Of a stretch of 57,237 nucleotides of DNA, positions 18,025-27,218 are shown one piece after another (position 1 is the first letter of the stretch; each line of letters starts with the position of its first letter). The stretch is taken from contig NZ_JBBIRC010000002.1 in NCBI RefSeq assembly GCF_037442045.1, positions 1 to 57,237 on the forward strand, read 5' to 3'. The translations under genes were made by a program, and so were the position numbers. This DNA is from Ferroplasma sp037442045. GTDB taxonomy: Archaea; Thermoplasmatota; Thermoplasmata; Thermoplasmatales; Thermoplasmataceae. A model generated the notes under the pieces. That model worked only from the letters and a program-made list of their open reading frames with translations. It did not search any database and was not told the origin of the DNA.

Positions 18025-19271
18025 ATATTTTGACTTTCATCGTTTCCAATAATTGTTTCTTTGCTTTTAACTTTGAAAGCAAGTGTAAAAAAGAATCCAA
18101 TTATGCAGGTAATTGAAAGGAAAATAAGGCCTATATCTATTCCACCCATGCCAAAGAATGCAAAAGAAAGAATACCAATAAGGCCGCCAAACCTTCCAGC
18201 CATTTCATTAAACCCCTGGCCAGAGCCTCTTATTGATTCGTCATAGTTTTCTACTGGCATTATTACCGTTGTCTTATCCGGGCCCATAGACCCAAAGAAA
18301 AATGCAAATCCGAGAAGCATTATAATTTCTATTCCAGTTAACTTTAAAGAAAAATATAAACCAAAGCCAAGTATGCCAAGAAACACAGATCTTATTATGA
18401 ATCCAGTTGCCTGAAGCTTTCTGGTTCCAAGCCTTTGTATAACAAGAAAAGCCAGTATTGAAGCCGGTATGGTAAATGCCTTTACAAGCACTGCTGAGAA
18501 AGCCCCACTTACAGCAGAAATCCCCAGGGCAGATATTAATATGAAAGGCAGAAACATTGTAAGGCTCTGGTCACCAATTTGATAAAGGAACCATGGAACC
18601 GAGAATCTGTAAAGATTTTTTCTGTTTTTTCTTGATGTAACATCACTGATTATCGACCTTATGGATTTAATCCGTTTAATTTTCCATATGGATGATTCCT
18701 TGAGCCGTGCCCGCATTGCAAGTGGAATTATAGAGAACAGTGACCCGGAAAGCAATACATATCTCCATCCAGCAGGGCCAAGGGTTAATAAAATTCCACC
18801 AATGAGGTATGAGAATAATATGCCAAAATTTGCAAAGAACATTATCAATGCAAGATTCCTTGTTGAGTTTTTAACAGATATTATTTCAGACAAATAAGTA
18901 AATATTACCACATAATCTATTCCCACACCAATGCCAACAACCGTTCTAAAAAACATGAGCATTGCTATATTTGTTGATAGTGCACTTCCTGCCCCGGCAA
19001 CAATAAAAGTAAGTATATCAATTAAAAGTATGCTAACTCTTCCAAACCGGTCTGAAAGAACTCCACTGATAACAGCTCCAAACATTGCACCCAGAAATAT
19101 CAGTGAACCAAGGAGATAAACAATTCCAGATCCAACACTGAATGCTATTTCAATGGGTTTTAAGGCCACAGATATTATCGCAATATTGTAACTGGCAACA
19201 AAGATGCTGATGGCACCTATAAATATATAATATGCATTTCCCATCAGTTTGTTCTGTGCCTGTGGTTTCAC
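18006..19271 (-). CDS. MFS transporter
   Basis: A 421-residue polytopic membrane protein with about 12 hydrophobic segments. The MFS motif between helices 2 and 3 is clear (GVLSDRFGRVS, about 68-78), and a charged central loop follows helix 6 (RARLKESSIWKIKRIKS), as in the metabolite:H+ symporter branch that carries sugars and organic or aromatic acids. The substrate is not evident. Its 3' end overlaps the DUF35 gene by 19 nt in convergent orientation, so the acyl-CoA operon and this gene may interfere at their ends. Confidence 0.85.
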   Translation of the reverse strand: MKPQAQNKLMGNAYYIFIGAISIFVASYNIAIISVALKPIEIAFSVGSGIVYLLGSLIFLGAMFGAVISGVLSDRFGRVSILLIDILTFIVAGAGSALSTNIAMLMFFRTVVGIGVGIDYVVIFTYLSEIISVKNSTRNLALIMFFANFGILFSYLIGGILLTLGPAGWRYVLLSGSLFSIIPLAMRARLKESSIWKIKRIKSIRSIISDVTSRKNRKNLYRFSVPWFLYQIGDQSLTMFLPFILISALGISAVSGAFSAVLVKAFTIPASILAFLVIQRLGTRKLQATGFIIRSVFLGILGFGLYFSLKLTGIEIIMLLGFAFFFGSMGPDKTTVIMPVENYDESIRGSGQGFNEMAGRFGGLIGILSFAFFGMGGIDIGLIFLSITCIIGFFFTLAFKVKSKETIIGNDESQNIQTGTK

Positions 19272-19325
19272 AAAACGAAATCAGGTATACATAAATGAAC
19301 TTTCAGTAGCCCATATTTTGAATAA

Positions 19326-20936
19326 TTATGATAATCCAGTAATATTTCCTTTACTGTCTATGTCTATCTTTTCTGCAGCTGGATGTTTTGGAAGCCCTGG
19401 CATTGTCATTATATCTCCAAGAACAGGTATTATAAATCTGGAACCTGCATTTACAATGACAGAATTAACTTTTACCTTGAAATTGTTCGGAACATTGATC
19501 AGTAATGGATTGTCAGAAATAGATGATTGAGTTTTTGCCATACATATATAAAAATTCCCAAAGCCATTTTCTTCCGCATGTTTTATATCCATAAGTGCCT
19601 CCCTTGAAAAGTCAACACCATCTGCGCCATATACCCTTTTGGCAATTTTTTCTATCTTGTTTTTTACCGGTTCATCTTTTTCATAGGCATAGGTAATTTT
19701 GTTTTCTTTTATCGAGTCCAGAACCTTTTCAGCAAGTTCTATCCCACCCTTGCCACCCTGTGAATAAACTCTTGATACCGCATATTTTATTCCTGCCTGA
19801 TCAAGAAGATCAGATGCTTTCTTTATCTCCAGCTCCGTGTCAAGTGTGTGTATATTCAATGCAACAACAGGTTCAATTCCAAACTTCCTTACAATTTCAA
19901 TATGCGCAAAAAGATTCTGAATGCCTGTTTCAATGGCACCAATATCTTCTGCATCTATGTTTTTTGCTCCTCCATGATGCTTCATTGCCCTGATTGTTGC
20001 CACTATTACCGTTGCATTTACTGTTAATCCTGCTTCCCTGGTAACTATATCCATAAATTTCTCAAAGCCAAGGTCGGATCCGAAACCTGCTTCAGTAACT
20101 GTATAATCAAACAAATTAAGTGCAGCATAATCACCAAGAATGCTTGACGTTCCATGTGCAATATTGCCAAATGGCCCTGTATGTATAATGGCAGGAACAT
20201 TTTCTATGCTCTGTACCATATTTGGCTTTAATGCGTCGGAAAGCAGTGCTGCCATAGCTCCATTGGCTTTAATGTCCCTTGCAAATACCGGTTTATTTTT
20301 TCTTGTATAACCGACTATTATATTGCCAAGCCTCTCTTTTAAATCTTCATACCCATTCGAAAGTGCCATTATAGCCATGATTTCAGATGCTGCAGTTATA
20401 ACAAATGAATCATTTGCAAGCGTTCCATTGCTTGAAGAACCATTGCCAACTATTATTGATCTCAAAGACCGGTCATCCATATCAACTGTTCTTGGAAAAG
20501 CTATCTTTTTTACATCAATTTTCATTTCATTTCCAAAATATATATGATTATTTATCATTGCAGAAAGCAGGTTGTGTGCAGCCGAAATCGCAGGAAAATC
20601 CCCTGTAAATATTAAATTTATTTTATCAGATGGCTCTACAGTTGACTTTCCTCCACCAGTGGCGCCACCTTTAACGCCAAAGCACGGTCCAAGCGATGGT
20701 TCCCTTATGGCAATTCCTGCTTTTTTGCCAATCATTTGCAATGCCTGTGCCAACCCTATAGCAGTAGTAGTTTTTCCCTCTCCAGCAGGCGTTGGTGTCA
20801 TAGCTGTCATTAATATGATTTTCCCTTTATTATTGGGAATACAGTTTGAAAGCCCTAATTTTGCAGCATATTTTCCGTATAAAGCATAATCCGTTATTCC
20901 AAATTTATCAATAATTTTTTGTATATCCTGTGACAT
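19326..20936 (-). CDS. fhs: Formate--tetrahydrofolate ligase
   Basis: The enzyme makes 10-formyl-THF from formate, THF and ATP. The 536-residue protein carries the family P-loop TPTPAGEGKTTT (47-58) and downstream blocks such as EPSLGPCFGVKGGATGGG and FTGDFPAI. It is slightly shorter than the roughly 555-residue bacterial enzyme without an obvious missing block. It lies 37 nt after the cyclodeaminase-like gene on the same strand, so the pair probably interconverts formyl- and methenyl-THF. FTHFS is patchy in archaea and is known in Thermoplasmatales. Confidence 0.95.
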   Translation of the reverse strand: MSQDIQKIIDKFGITDYALYGKYAAKLGLSNCIPNNKGKIILMTAMTPTPAGEGKTTTAIGLAQALQMIGKKAGIAIREPSLGPCFGVKGGATGGGKSTVEPSDKINLIFTGDFPAISAAHNLLSAMINNHIYFGNEMKIDVKKIAFPRTVDMDDRSLRSIIVGNGSSSNGTLANDSFVITAASEIMAIMALSNGYEDLKERLGNIIVGYTRKNKPVFARDIKANGAMAALLSDALKPNMVQSIENVPAIIHTGPFGNIAHGTSSILGDYAALNLFDYTVTEAGFGSDLGFEKFMDIVTREAGLTVNATVIVATIRAMKHHGGAKNIDAEDIGAIETGIQNLFAHIEIVRKFGIEPVVALNIHTLDTELEIKKASDLLDQAGIKYAVSRVYSQGGKGGIELAEKVLDSIKENKITYAYEKDEPVKNKIEKIAKRVYGADGVDFSREALMDIKHAEENGFGNFYICMAKTQSSISDNPLLINVPNNFKVKVNSVIVNAGSRFIIPVLGDIMTMPGLPKHPAAEKIDIDSKGNITGLS

Positions 20937-20973
20937 AATACTGTAATAACTAATATGTAGTAAATATTTTGGC

Positions 20974-21576
20974 TCAGGGGATAATAGAATTTTCCTTTAA
21001 TCTTATACTTTCTATGATACTTTCTACATTTTCCATGAAAAATTTAAGCTTTAAAAGTTCTGCCTCTTTATAATTTTTATCTTTCTGAAATTTCAGGTTT
21101 ATCTTTATATTGTTAACGGAAGTATGTATTGCTGTATATGCCATATAAGCTGCTGATATATCATCAGTAATGAGGTTAGCATTTCCATTGTTGCAAAGGA
21201 AAAGTGAATTCTCCATATTGTGCAAAGAAATGCCTGCTATTTTCCATGATACTCTTACACTATTTTTTATGGCTGTATTTATTGCATCGGCTCGATCCAG
21301 TTCGTTTCTATCAATGTGCAATGCATCCATAATTCCCTGAAATGTCTTTTCATCTTCTAAACTGAGGTTTTTCAATTCACCAATGATACTTCCGGATTCA
21401 TCTGCAATGGTTTTAAAATAATTATCATGTGCTAAGAGCTTCTTTTTACCAGTTGAAAGCAATGCTGCCATGGAGTTAAGAGATGCAGCAAACATGGAAG
21501 ATATGGCAGAGGCCGAACCTCCTCCCGGTGTGGCCGAAGAACTTTTAAGTTTTGATATATAATTATCAAGGTCCAT
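20974..21576 (-). CDS. Methenyltetrahydrofolate cyclohydrolase / formiminotransferase-cyclodeaminase-like protein
   Basis: A 200-residue protein of the FTCD_C (FchA-like) family. The family hallmark near the N-terminus is clear: SSSATPGGGSASA (about 12-24), followed by a helical bundle. FchA-like proteins act as methenyl-THF cyclohydrolase or formimino-THF cyclodeaminase. Beside fhs, the cyclohydrolase role is more likely, linking 10-formyl-THF to 5,10-methenyl-THF. It is the first gene of a two-gene minus-strand operon and is divergent from ribonucleotide reductase across about 230 nt of A/T-rich DNA. Confidence 0.82.
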   Translation of the reverse strand: MDLDNYISKLKSSSATPGGGSASAISSMFAASLNSMAALLSTGKKKLLAHDNYFKTIADESGSIIGELKNLSLEDEKTFQGIMDALHIDRNELDRADAINTAIKNSVRVSWKIAGISLHNMENSLFLCNNGNANLITDDISAAYMAYTAIHTSVNNIKINLKFQKDKNYKEAELLKLKFFMENVESIIESIRLKENSIIP

Positions 21577-21810
21577 TATAAGGTATAATTGTTTCTTTGA
21601 AAAACATTACCATTTCATGGGCACATGTTACAGGTAGATATATATATTAATTTAAAAAATATATATTTAATATTTTAACTAATTAGGTAATAAATATTTA
21701 TTCAAATGTGGTAATTAAAGGCACGGTTTGGATAAATAATAAGTAAAAAAAATGGTTAAAAAAATATTCAAATACATCTATGTATTGTTCTTAATACACT
21801 GTGATGCAAA

Positions 21811-24800
21811 ATGATAAATGTTTTAAATAGCGTAACAAAAAGGGATGGCTCCCGCGTTCCATTCGATAAAAAGAAGATAGCAATGGCAATATACAAGGCA
21901 ATGTTGTCTGTTAAAACAGGTTCCATGGAAGAGGCGAATAAATTTGCCGATTATATTACAAAGGAACTTGAGAAAGGAAATGAGGAACCAACAGTAGAAC
22001 TTATCCAGGATGCTGTTGAAAATACTTTGATGGTCCATAAAATCAATGGTGTTTCATATGTATCTGTTGCAAAAGCATACATACTGTATAGAGAAAAGAG
22101 AAATACAGTAAGGCAGGAAAAAGAGTTTTTGGGAGTCAAAGACGATTTAAAATTAAGCGTAAATGCAATAAAGGTACTCGAAGCCAGGTATCTTTTTAAA
22201 GATTCGGAAGGAAAAATTATAGAAACTCCAAAACAGATGTTTCACAGGGTAGCAGTGCATCTTGGAATAATTCAGGGATTATACGATTATATATCATATA
22301 AGGAAACAGGCAAAATAAACAATAATGGAACAGTCTATTCTGGCATAACAAAGACTCAGGATGAAGAACTCAGAAGAGGATTTAATGAATTGAAGAAGGA
22401 GAAGAAAGTTGACGGTTCATATGAAGATTTCCTGGATTTTATCGAGACAAAAAAGACTATGGTTAATTACTGGATCAATAAATTTGAAAATATGATGACC
22501 AGCCTTGAGTACGTTCCAAATTCACCTACATTAATGAATGCAGGCGGGCCACTTGGGCAACTCAGTGCATGCTTTGTGCTTCCAGTGGATGACAGCATAG
22601 ATTCAATTTTTGATACACTGAAAGCAACTGCTGAGATACACAAATCCGGCGGAGGAACAGGTTTCTCTTTCAGCCGCCTGAGGGCAAGCGATGACATAGT
22701 TGCATCAACTAAAGGTGTTGCATCTGGCCCTGTTTCATTCATGAGAATTTTTGATGTAACAACAGATGTTATAAAGCAGGGTGGAAAGAGAAGAGGAGCC
22801 AATATGGGAATACTGAACTATAACCACCCAAATATAATGGACTTCATAAACAGCAAGGATTCTGAAAATAAAATCTTGAGTAACTTTAACATATCTGTCG
22901 GAGTAAACGATGAATTCTTTGAAAAGCTTGATAGTGATGAAAATATAGATCTAATTAACCCTAGAGACAAAAAAGTTATGGGTAAAATTAAAGCATCAAC
23001 ACTATGGAACTCTATTGTAAATCATGCATGGACAACCGGAGACCCGGGAATGATATTCCTTGATGAAATTAACAGAAAAAACCCGGTAAAGAACATTGGA
23101 GATATAGAATCAACCAATCCCTGTGTTACCGGTGATACCAGAATATACACTTCTGAAGGAATAAAAACAGCTAAACAACTATATGATGAAGGAAATCCAT
23201 TGAATATAAAGGTAGATGGAAGATTTGGAGGAAAATTTAGAAGGTCATCAAATGTCATATATACAGGCTTTAAAGATGCATATAGGTTAACAACAAAGGA
23301 AGGTTTTGAGATAAAAGTTACCGGTGACCATAGAATATACAGTGAAGAGAGAGGATGGATTGAAGCATCAAAATTAAAAACTGGAGAAAAAATAAGAATA
23401 TTAAACGAGAGTGGCTCCTTTGGCCCTTATGGTAGCATGGAAGAAGGCAGAGTTCTGGGCTGGCTTGTCGGCGATGGCCATATAAATAATGGAAATAACA
23501 ACGATCGTGCTGTTTTATCTTTCTATGATCAGGATCGTGTATTCGCAAAAGATTTTGAAGGGTATGTAAACAATATAATAAGGCCATCTACCAACAACAG
23601 GGATTACCCTGTAAGCATGGTAAATATTGAAAGCAGAAATTGCATAACAATTGCATCAGAAAGGCTAAAGGAATTTGCTGTAGGCTATGACCTGGTAGAA
23701 GAAAAATTGCAGGTTTCTGATAAGGTATTTGAGGGGAGCATGGAAATGCAAAAGGGGTTCCTGCAGGCATTATTCGAAGCAGATGGTGCTGTATTGTCTT
23801 CTGGAAAGTCCAGGTATGCAGTAAGACTGGGTTCAATAAGTATAAGCTTATTAAAACAGGTACAGATGCTGCTGTTGAATTTTGGCATTTTTAGCAGAAT
23901 ATATACAAATCGTAAGAAAACTGGAATCAAAATGCTTCCAGATTCAAAGAGGAAAATGAGATTATATACGACACAAGACTTCCATGAACTTAATATATCA
24001 GGTATAAATCTAATAAATTACGGAAAGTCTATAGGTTTTATATCTGAAAGAAAAAACACAAAGCTAAATGATATTGTAAACAGCTACAAAAAAGGTCCTT
24101 ACGCAGCTTTATGGACTGCAAGAGTCAGCAGTATAGAATACATCGGGAAAGATGATGTATATGATCTTGTAGAACCATCCACTCATTCATTTGTAGCCAA
24201 TGGAATTGTGGTTCACAACTGTGGCGAACAGCCACTTTTGCCTTACGAATCATGCAATCTTGGCTCTATAAACCTATCAAAGTTTGTCGAGAATTCTACA
24301 TTTAACTATGATAAATATAAAGAAACAATAAGAATTGCGACGAGATTTCTGGAAAATGTTGTGGACGCAAACAAATTTCCGGTAGAATCAATAAAAAACA
24401 TGACAAGAAAAACCAGGAAAATTGGCCTCGGGCTAATGGGATTCGCAGATGCGCTTATAATGCTTGGCATTCCATATAACAGCAACGAAGCACTGGAATT
24501 CGGTGAGCATGTAATGAAAACACTCAACGATGAATCTCATCTGGAATCACAGCGCCTTGCAGAAGAAAGGGGCGTATTTCCAGGATGGTATGGATCGGAA
24601 TACGAGGAAAAGGGAATAAAAATGAGGAATTCCACAACAACAACTATAGCACCAACCGGCACAATATCCATAATCTCCGGGTGCTCTTCATCGATAGAGC
24701 CATTATTTGCCCTGGCGTTTGTCAGGCATGTCCTGAATGGCCAGGAACTGCTGGAAGTAAATCCATTGCTGGAAGATGTATTGAAATCAAGGAAGCTATG

Positions 24801-25221
24801 GAACCAGGAACTTATGGAAAAGATTGCAGAAACCGGCAAGCTCGGAAATCTGGATCTACCGGAAGATATCAAAAAACTCTTTGTAACAGCGCAAGAAATA
24901 GACCCGGACTGGCATGTTATCATGCAGGCAACATTCCAGAAATACTGTGATTCAGGAGTATCAAAGACTATTAATCTGCCATTTGAAGCAACTCCTGAAG
25001 ACATAGAAAAATCTTACCGCCTGGCAAAAGAACTTCACTGCAAGGGAATAACAGTATACCGTGACAGAAGCAAGACACAGCAGGTACTGTATGCAGGCAA
25101 CGGGCAGAAAAAAAGCGACGAGGAAAAAAAGATTGACCTCACAATGAAGATGCCAGATAAGCTTTTAAAGCTGGATGCAACTTTTGATCCTGCATGCCCA
25201 ACCGGTAAGTGTGACCTTTAA
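21811..25221 (+). CDS. Adenosylcobalamin-dependent (class II) ribonucleotide reductase, intein-interrupted
   Basis: The enzyme reduces ribonucleotides for DNA synthesis. The 1136-codon frame encodes an ATP-cone (VTKRDGSRVPFDKKKI, 8-23), the N-terminal radical-enzyme half with the redox Cys in LSACFVLP (about 251), then an intein (438-803), then the C-terminal half. After removal of 366 residues the mature protein would be 770 residues. The joined junction reads NPCGEQPLLPYESCNLGS; its first Cys is the thiyl-radical cysteine of class II enzymes. The C-terminal CPTGKC probably holds the shuttle cysteine pair. No small R2-type subunit gene is present, which fits cobalamin dependence. Confidence 0.94.
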   Translation: MINVLNSVTKRDGSRVPFDKKKIAMAIYKAMLSVKTGSMEEANKFADYITKELEKGNEEPTVELIQDAVENTLMVHKINGVSYVSVAKAYILYREKRNTVRQEKEFLGVKDDLKLSVNAIKVLEARYLFKDSEGKIIETPKQMFHRVAVHLGIIQGLYDYISYKETGKINNNGTVYSGITKTQDEELRRGFNELKKEKKVDGSYEDFLDFIETKKTMVNYWINKFENMMTSLEYVPNSPTLMNAGGPLGQLSACFVLPVDDSIDSIFDTLKATAEIHKSGGGTGFSFSRLRASDDIVASTKGVASGPVSFMRIFDVTTDVIKQGGKRRGANMGILNYNHPNIMDFINSKDSENKILSNFNISVGVNDEFFEKLDSDENIDLINPRDKKVMGKIKASTLWNSIVNHAWTTGDPGMIFLDEINRKNPVKNIGDIESTNPCVTGDTRIYTSEGIKTAKQLYDEGNPLNIKVDGRFGGKFRRSSNVIYTGFKDAYRLTTKEGFEIKVTGDHRIYSEERGWIEASKLKTGEKIRILNESGSFGPYGSMEEGRVLGWLVGDGHINNGNNNDRAVLSFYDQDRVFAKDFEGYVNNIIRPSTNNRDYPVSMVNIESRNCITIASERLKEFAVGYDLVEEKLQVSDKVFEGSMEMQKGFLQALFEADGAVLSSGKSRYAVRLGSISISLLKQVQMLLLNFGIFSRIYTNRKKTGIKMLPDSKRKMRLYTTQDFHELNISGINLINYGKSIGFISERKNTKLNDIVNSYKKGPYAALWTARVSSIEYIGKDDVYDLVEPSTHSFVANGIVVHNCGEQPLLPYESCNLGSINLSKFVENSTFNYDKYKETIRIATRFLENVVDANKFPVESIKNMTRKTRKIGLGLMGFADALIMLGIPYNSNEALEFGEHVMKTLNDESHLESQRLAEERGVFPGWYGSEYEEKGIKMRNSTTTTIAPTGTISIISGCSSSIEPLFALAFVRHVLNGQELLEVNPLLEDVLKSRKLWNQELMEKIAETGKLGNLDLPEDIKKLFVTAQEIDPDWHVIMQATFQKYCDSGVSKTINLPFEATPEDIEKSYRLAKELHCKGITVYRDRSKTQQVLYAGNGQKKSDEEKKIDLTMKMPDKLLKLDATFDPACPTGKCDL
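23122..24219 (+). mobile_element. Intein with LAGLIDADG homing endonuclease in the ribonucleotide reductase gene
   Basis: A 366-residue in-frame intein. It begins with Cys (CVTGDTRIY, block A), has block B (VTGDHRIYS, with T and H spaced as usual), two LAGLIDADG-type motifs (LGWLVGDGH near intein residue 113, and LQALFEADG near 214), block F (VYDLVEPSTHSF) and ends VVHN before the +1 Cys codon at 24220. All splicing residues are present: Cys1, the block-B His, the terminal His-Asn, and Cys+1. Both endonuclease motifs keep their acidic residue, so splicing and homing may both be active. Inteins in this gene are known from Ferroplasma. Confidence 0.93.
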
Positions 25222-25274
25222 TACTTTTTAAATAACTACACAATATTTTTATTCTATAAGTCGTTATTATATTT

Positions 25275-25553
25275 ATGGCACTAAAATCAATGGAAAGGGG
25301 AGATCTTGAAAAATTTATAGATGAGCTCGAGTTAAATTCAAAGGAAACATATAAATTATGGAATTTTAAAAGTAAGGAAGAATTTGTATCGTTCATTAAA
25401 GGATATGTATTTGGAAGTTTTACCATGGGAATAATTGATAAAAATAAAACCATCAACAAAAATTTCATGTTAACAGAAGAGGATATAAATGAAATTATAT
25501 CTATAATAGAAAGAAGATCCGTTGAATTCCTAAAGAATCTAGAAGAAGAATAA
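25275..25553 (+). CDS. Small conserved-type protein of unknown function
   Basis: A 92-residue acidic, mostly helical protein starting MALKSMERGDLEKFIDELEL and rich in Lys, Glu and Phe. It has no signal peptide, membrane helix or Cys motif, and I do not recognise its family. It follows the ribonucleotide reductase gene by about 50 nt with an A/T-rich box (25240-25250) in between, so it may have its own leaderless promoter. Its stop codon lies in the left copy of the 15-bp direct repeat that bounds the insertion sequence, so the insertion sits immediately behind it without breaking it. Confidence 0.55.
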   Translation: MALKSMERGDLEKFIDELELNSKETYKLWNFKSKEEFVSFIKGYVFGSFTMGIIDKNKTINKNFMLTEEDINEIISIIERRSVEFLKNLEEE

Positions 25554-25564
25554 TATCATAGGCT
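25550..25564 (+). repeat. Left copy of 15-bp direct repeat flanking the IS4-like insertion
   Basis: ATAATATCATAGGCT is repeated exactly at 26790-26804. The pair bounds about 1.2 kb that contains only a transposase gene, so the repeat looks like a target-site duplication, although 15 bp is longer than usual for IS4-type elements. Confidence 0.6.
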
Positions 25565-25938
25565 TCTTAACTTTACAGTACCATCTATCAAAATTAAATA
25601 CAAACAGGTCTTATATTCCATTTGATGTTACCCATTTAAAGTTGCAGTGTATCATTAGGAGATATTCTGTTATAATTTAATCTATAAACCTTTATTTTAT
25701 ATGTTTTCCATTTTTGCAAACATACTATTTCCTCCTTTCATTGCTTAAATAATTTTAATTTTATTTCACTGTTCCGGGATTATTGGAATATCGAGTTTTA
25801 GAACTTTGCCCTATATTTTCAAAATCTTAATTCTCTCTCATCCAAAGATAGTGAATTGAAGCTTTTATTTTAAATATTGTGCTTATTATATAACTCCTTA
25901 AAAATATATGCAAATTATAACTGGGTATAATCACATTC

Positions 25939-26733
25939 ATGCTATTATTCTATAAATTTGTTGAGTTATATATTAAAGCACATGATTATAAAAAATATTC
26001 AAGGTATATGAGACTAATAGGAATAGATTCTACATTATTGAAAACATCAATAAAGGGTTCAGGGAAATACCATGGCACTGAAATTAATGGAATAAAAATA
26101 CATACATCTTCTGTATTATATCCATATATTATGCCACTGAATATTTCCATATCATCAGCAAATAAAAACGATTCATTATTTTTAAATGAATTGCTGGATA
26201 AAATGGATGATAAAATATTGTATTCCTCTATATTGGTATTTGATCTGGGATACTATAATTTAGAAAAGTTCCAGGAATTAAAGGATAAAAATATACTATT
26301 TGTTTCAAGGATTAAGAAGAATGCAGTGTATGAAAGCATAGGGGAAATAAATAATCATGAAATTATAAGGTTTAACAATGGCCTTACATTAAGGATTGTA
26401 AGGGTTAATATCAATAATATGGAATATGATTATATTACCAGTATATTAAATTTAGATGATAAGCATACAGCATATGCATATAACTTAAGATGGAACATAG
26501 AGGAATTGTTTAAAATGATGAAATCACAATTAAAGATGGATAAATTAATATCTAAATCGTTGAATGGAATATTAATACAGCTATTTTCCTATTTTATAGC
26601 TTATATTATACTGAATATGATTATTGATTCTATTGGTATAAGCATATCTTTCTCTGAATTAATAAGGGGAATAAGGAATAAGAGAATGTATTATTACAAC
26701 AATATGATTATTCTTGATCTATCCAGAATATAA
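25939..26733 (+). CDS. IS4-family DDE transposase (N-terminus missing)
   Basis: The 264-residue frame carries the three catalytic acids of the IS4 family DDE transposase: Asp in GIDSTLL (residues 28-34), Asp in VFDLGYYN (about 104-111), and Glu in the Y-x2-R-x3-E-x6-K signature (YNLRWNIEELFKMMK, about 175-189). Full-length relatives have roughly 60-100 more residues at the N-terminus for DNA binding. No such segment is found in frame upstream, so this copy is probably truncated and inactive. Base composition is visibly more A/T rich than neighbouring genes. Confidence 0.82.
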   Translation: MLLFYKFVELYIKAHDYKKYSRYMRLIGIDSTLLKTSIKGSGKYHGTEINGIKIHTSSVLYPYIMPLNISISSANKNDSLFLNELLDKMDDKILYSSILVFDLGYYNLEKFQELKDKNILFVSRIKKNAVYESIGEINNHEIIRFNNGLTLRIVRVNINNMEYDYITSILNLDDKHTAYAYNLRWNIEELFKMMKSQLKMDKLISKSLNGILIQLFSYFIAYIILNMIIDSIGISISFSELIRGIRNKRMYYYNNMIILDLSRI

Positions 26734-26750
26734 TTATAATTTAAAGGATT

Positions 26751-26773
26751 GGCATTCCAATTAATGGAATGCC
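26751..26773 (+). terminator. Perfect 9-bp hairpin after the transposase gene
   Basis: GGCATTCCA and TGGAATGCC form a 9-bp stem with the loop ATTAA, 17 nt after the transposase stop. There is no T run after it. It may end the transposase transcript or mark a structural end of the element. Confidence 0.4.
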
Positions 26774-26789
26774 TTACCTACCTGCATAG

Positions 26790-26804
26790 ATAATATCATA
26801 GGCT
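26790..26804 (+). repeat. Right copy of 15-bp direct repeat
   Basis: Exact match to 25550-25564 (ATAATATCATAGGCT). The bases after the two copies differ (t on the left, g on the right), as do the bases before them, so the repeat is exactly 15 bp. Confidence 0.6.
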
Positions 26805-27218
26805 GTTATATAAATCTTTTTGAATTTATTGTTGTTCTTGTATAATTACATGTTAATTTGATTATTTTTTACAATTATAATTGTTTAAATGATAGTTAAT
26901 AGCATTCATAAGGAATTAAAATTAAATTATTGGATTGTGGAAATATTTCGGCATCTTTATATATTGGAAACAGGTAAGATATAATTAATATCTCGAAAAT
27001 ATTTTATAATTTATGATTAAGCAAATCTATAAAAATTAAAACATCAAATAAAAGTTTTAGCTCACTTATATGACAAGTATACAATTATACAAATAAATTA
27101 AAGTCTAACTGATATTATGCAAAATTTTAATCCAAATTTTGTTAAAAACGGACAATAGAAAGATAAAGTGTTATTTTCTATATTGAAAAAATTAAATAGG
27201 GTTTTAATATGAGCATTT

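Larger units (their letters stand above)
25565..26789 (+). mobile_element. IS4-like insertion sequence, probably degenerate
   Basis: The stretch between the two 15-bp direct repeats. The first ~370 nt hold no recognisable coding sequence, only A/T-rich DNA with stops in all frames I read. The transposase fragment follows (25939-26733), and then a 9-bp hairpin (26751-26773). I do not see matching terminal inverted repeats at the two ends, so either the ends have decayed or the true boundaries differ from those inferred from the direct repeats. Confidence 0.5.
26734..27218. other. Gene-free A/T-rich stretch holding the IS right end and the etfBA promoter
   Basis: About 485 nt. It contains the 9-bp hairpin, the right direct repeat, and then A/T-rich DNA with no credible open frame. 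The etfB promoter must be in its last 100 nt; TATA-like runs are too many here to choose one. I see no tRNA or structured RNA. Confidence 0.45.

Noticed and set aside
21577..21810. Cobalamin riboswitch before the class II ribonucleotide reductase
   Set aside because: The gap is A/T rich with no B12-box-like or conserved stem pattern. Such riboswitches are also rare in archaea.
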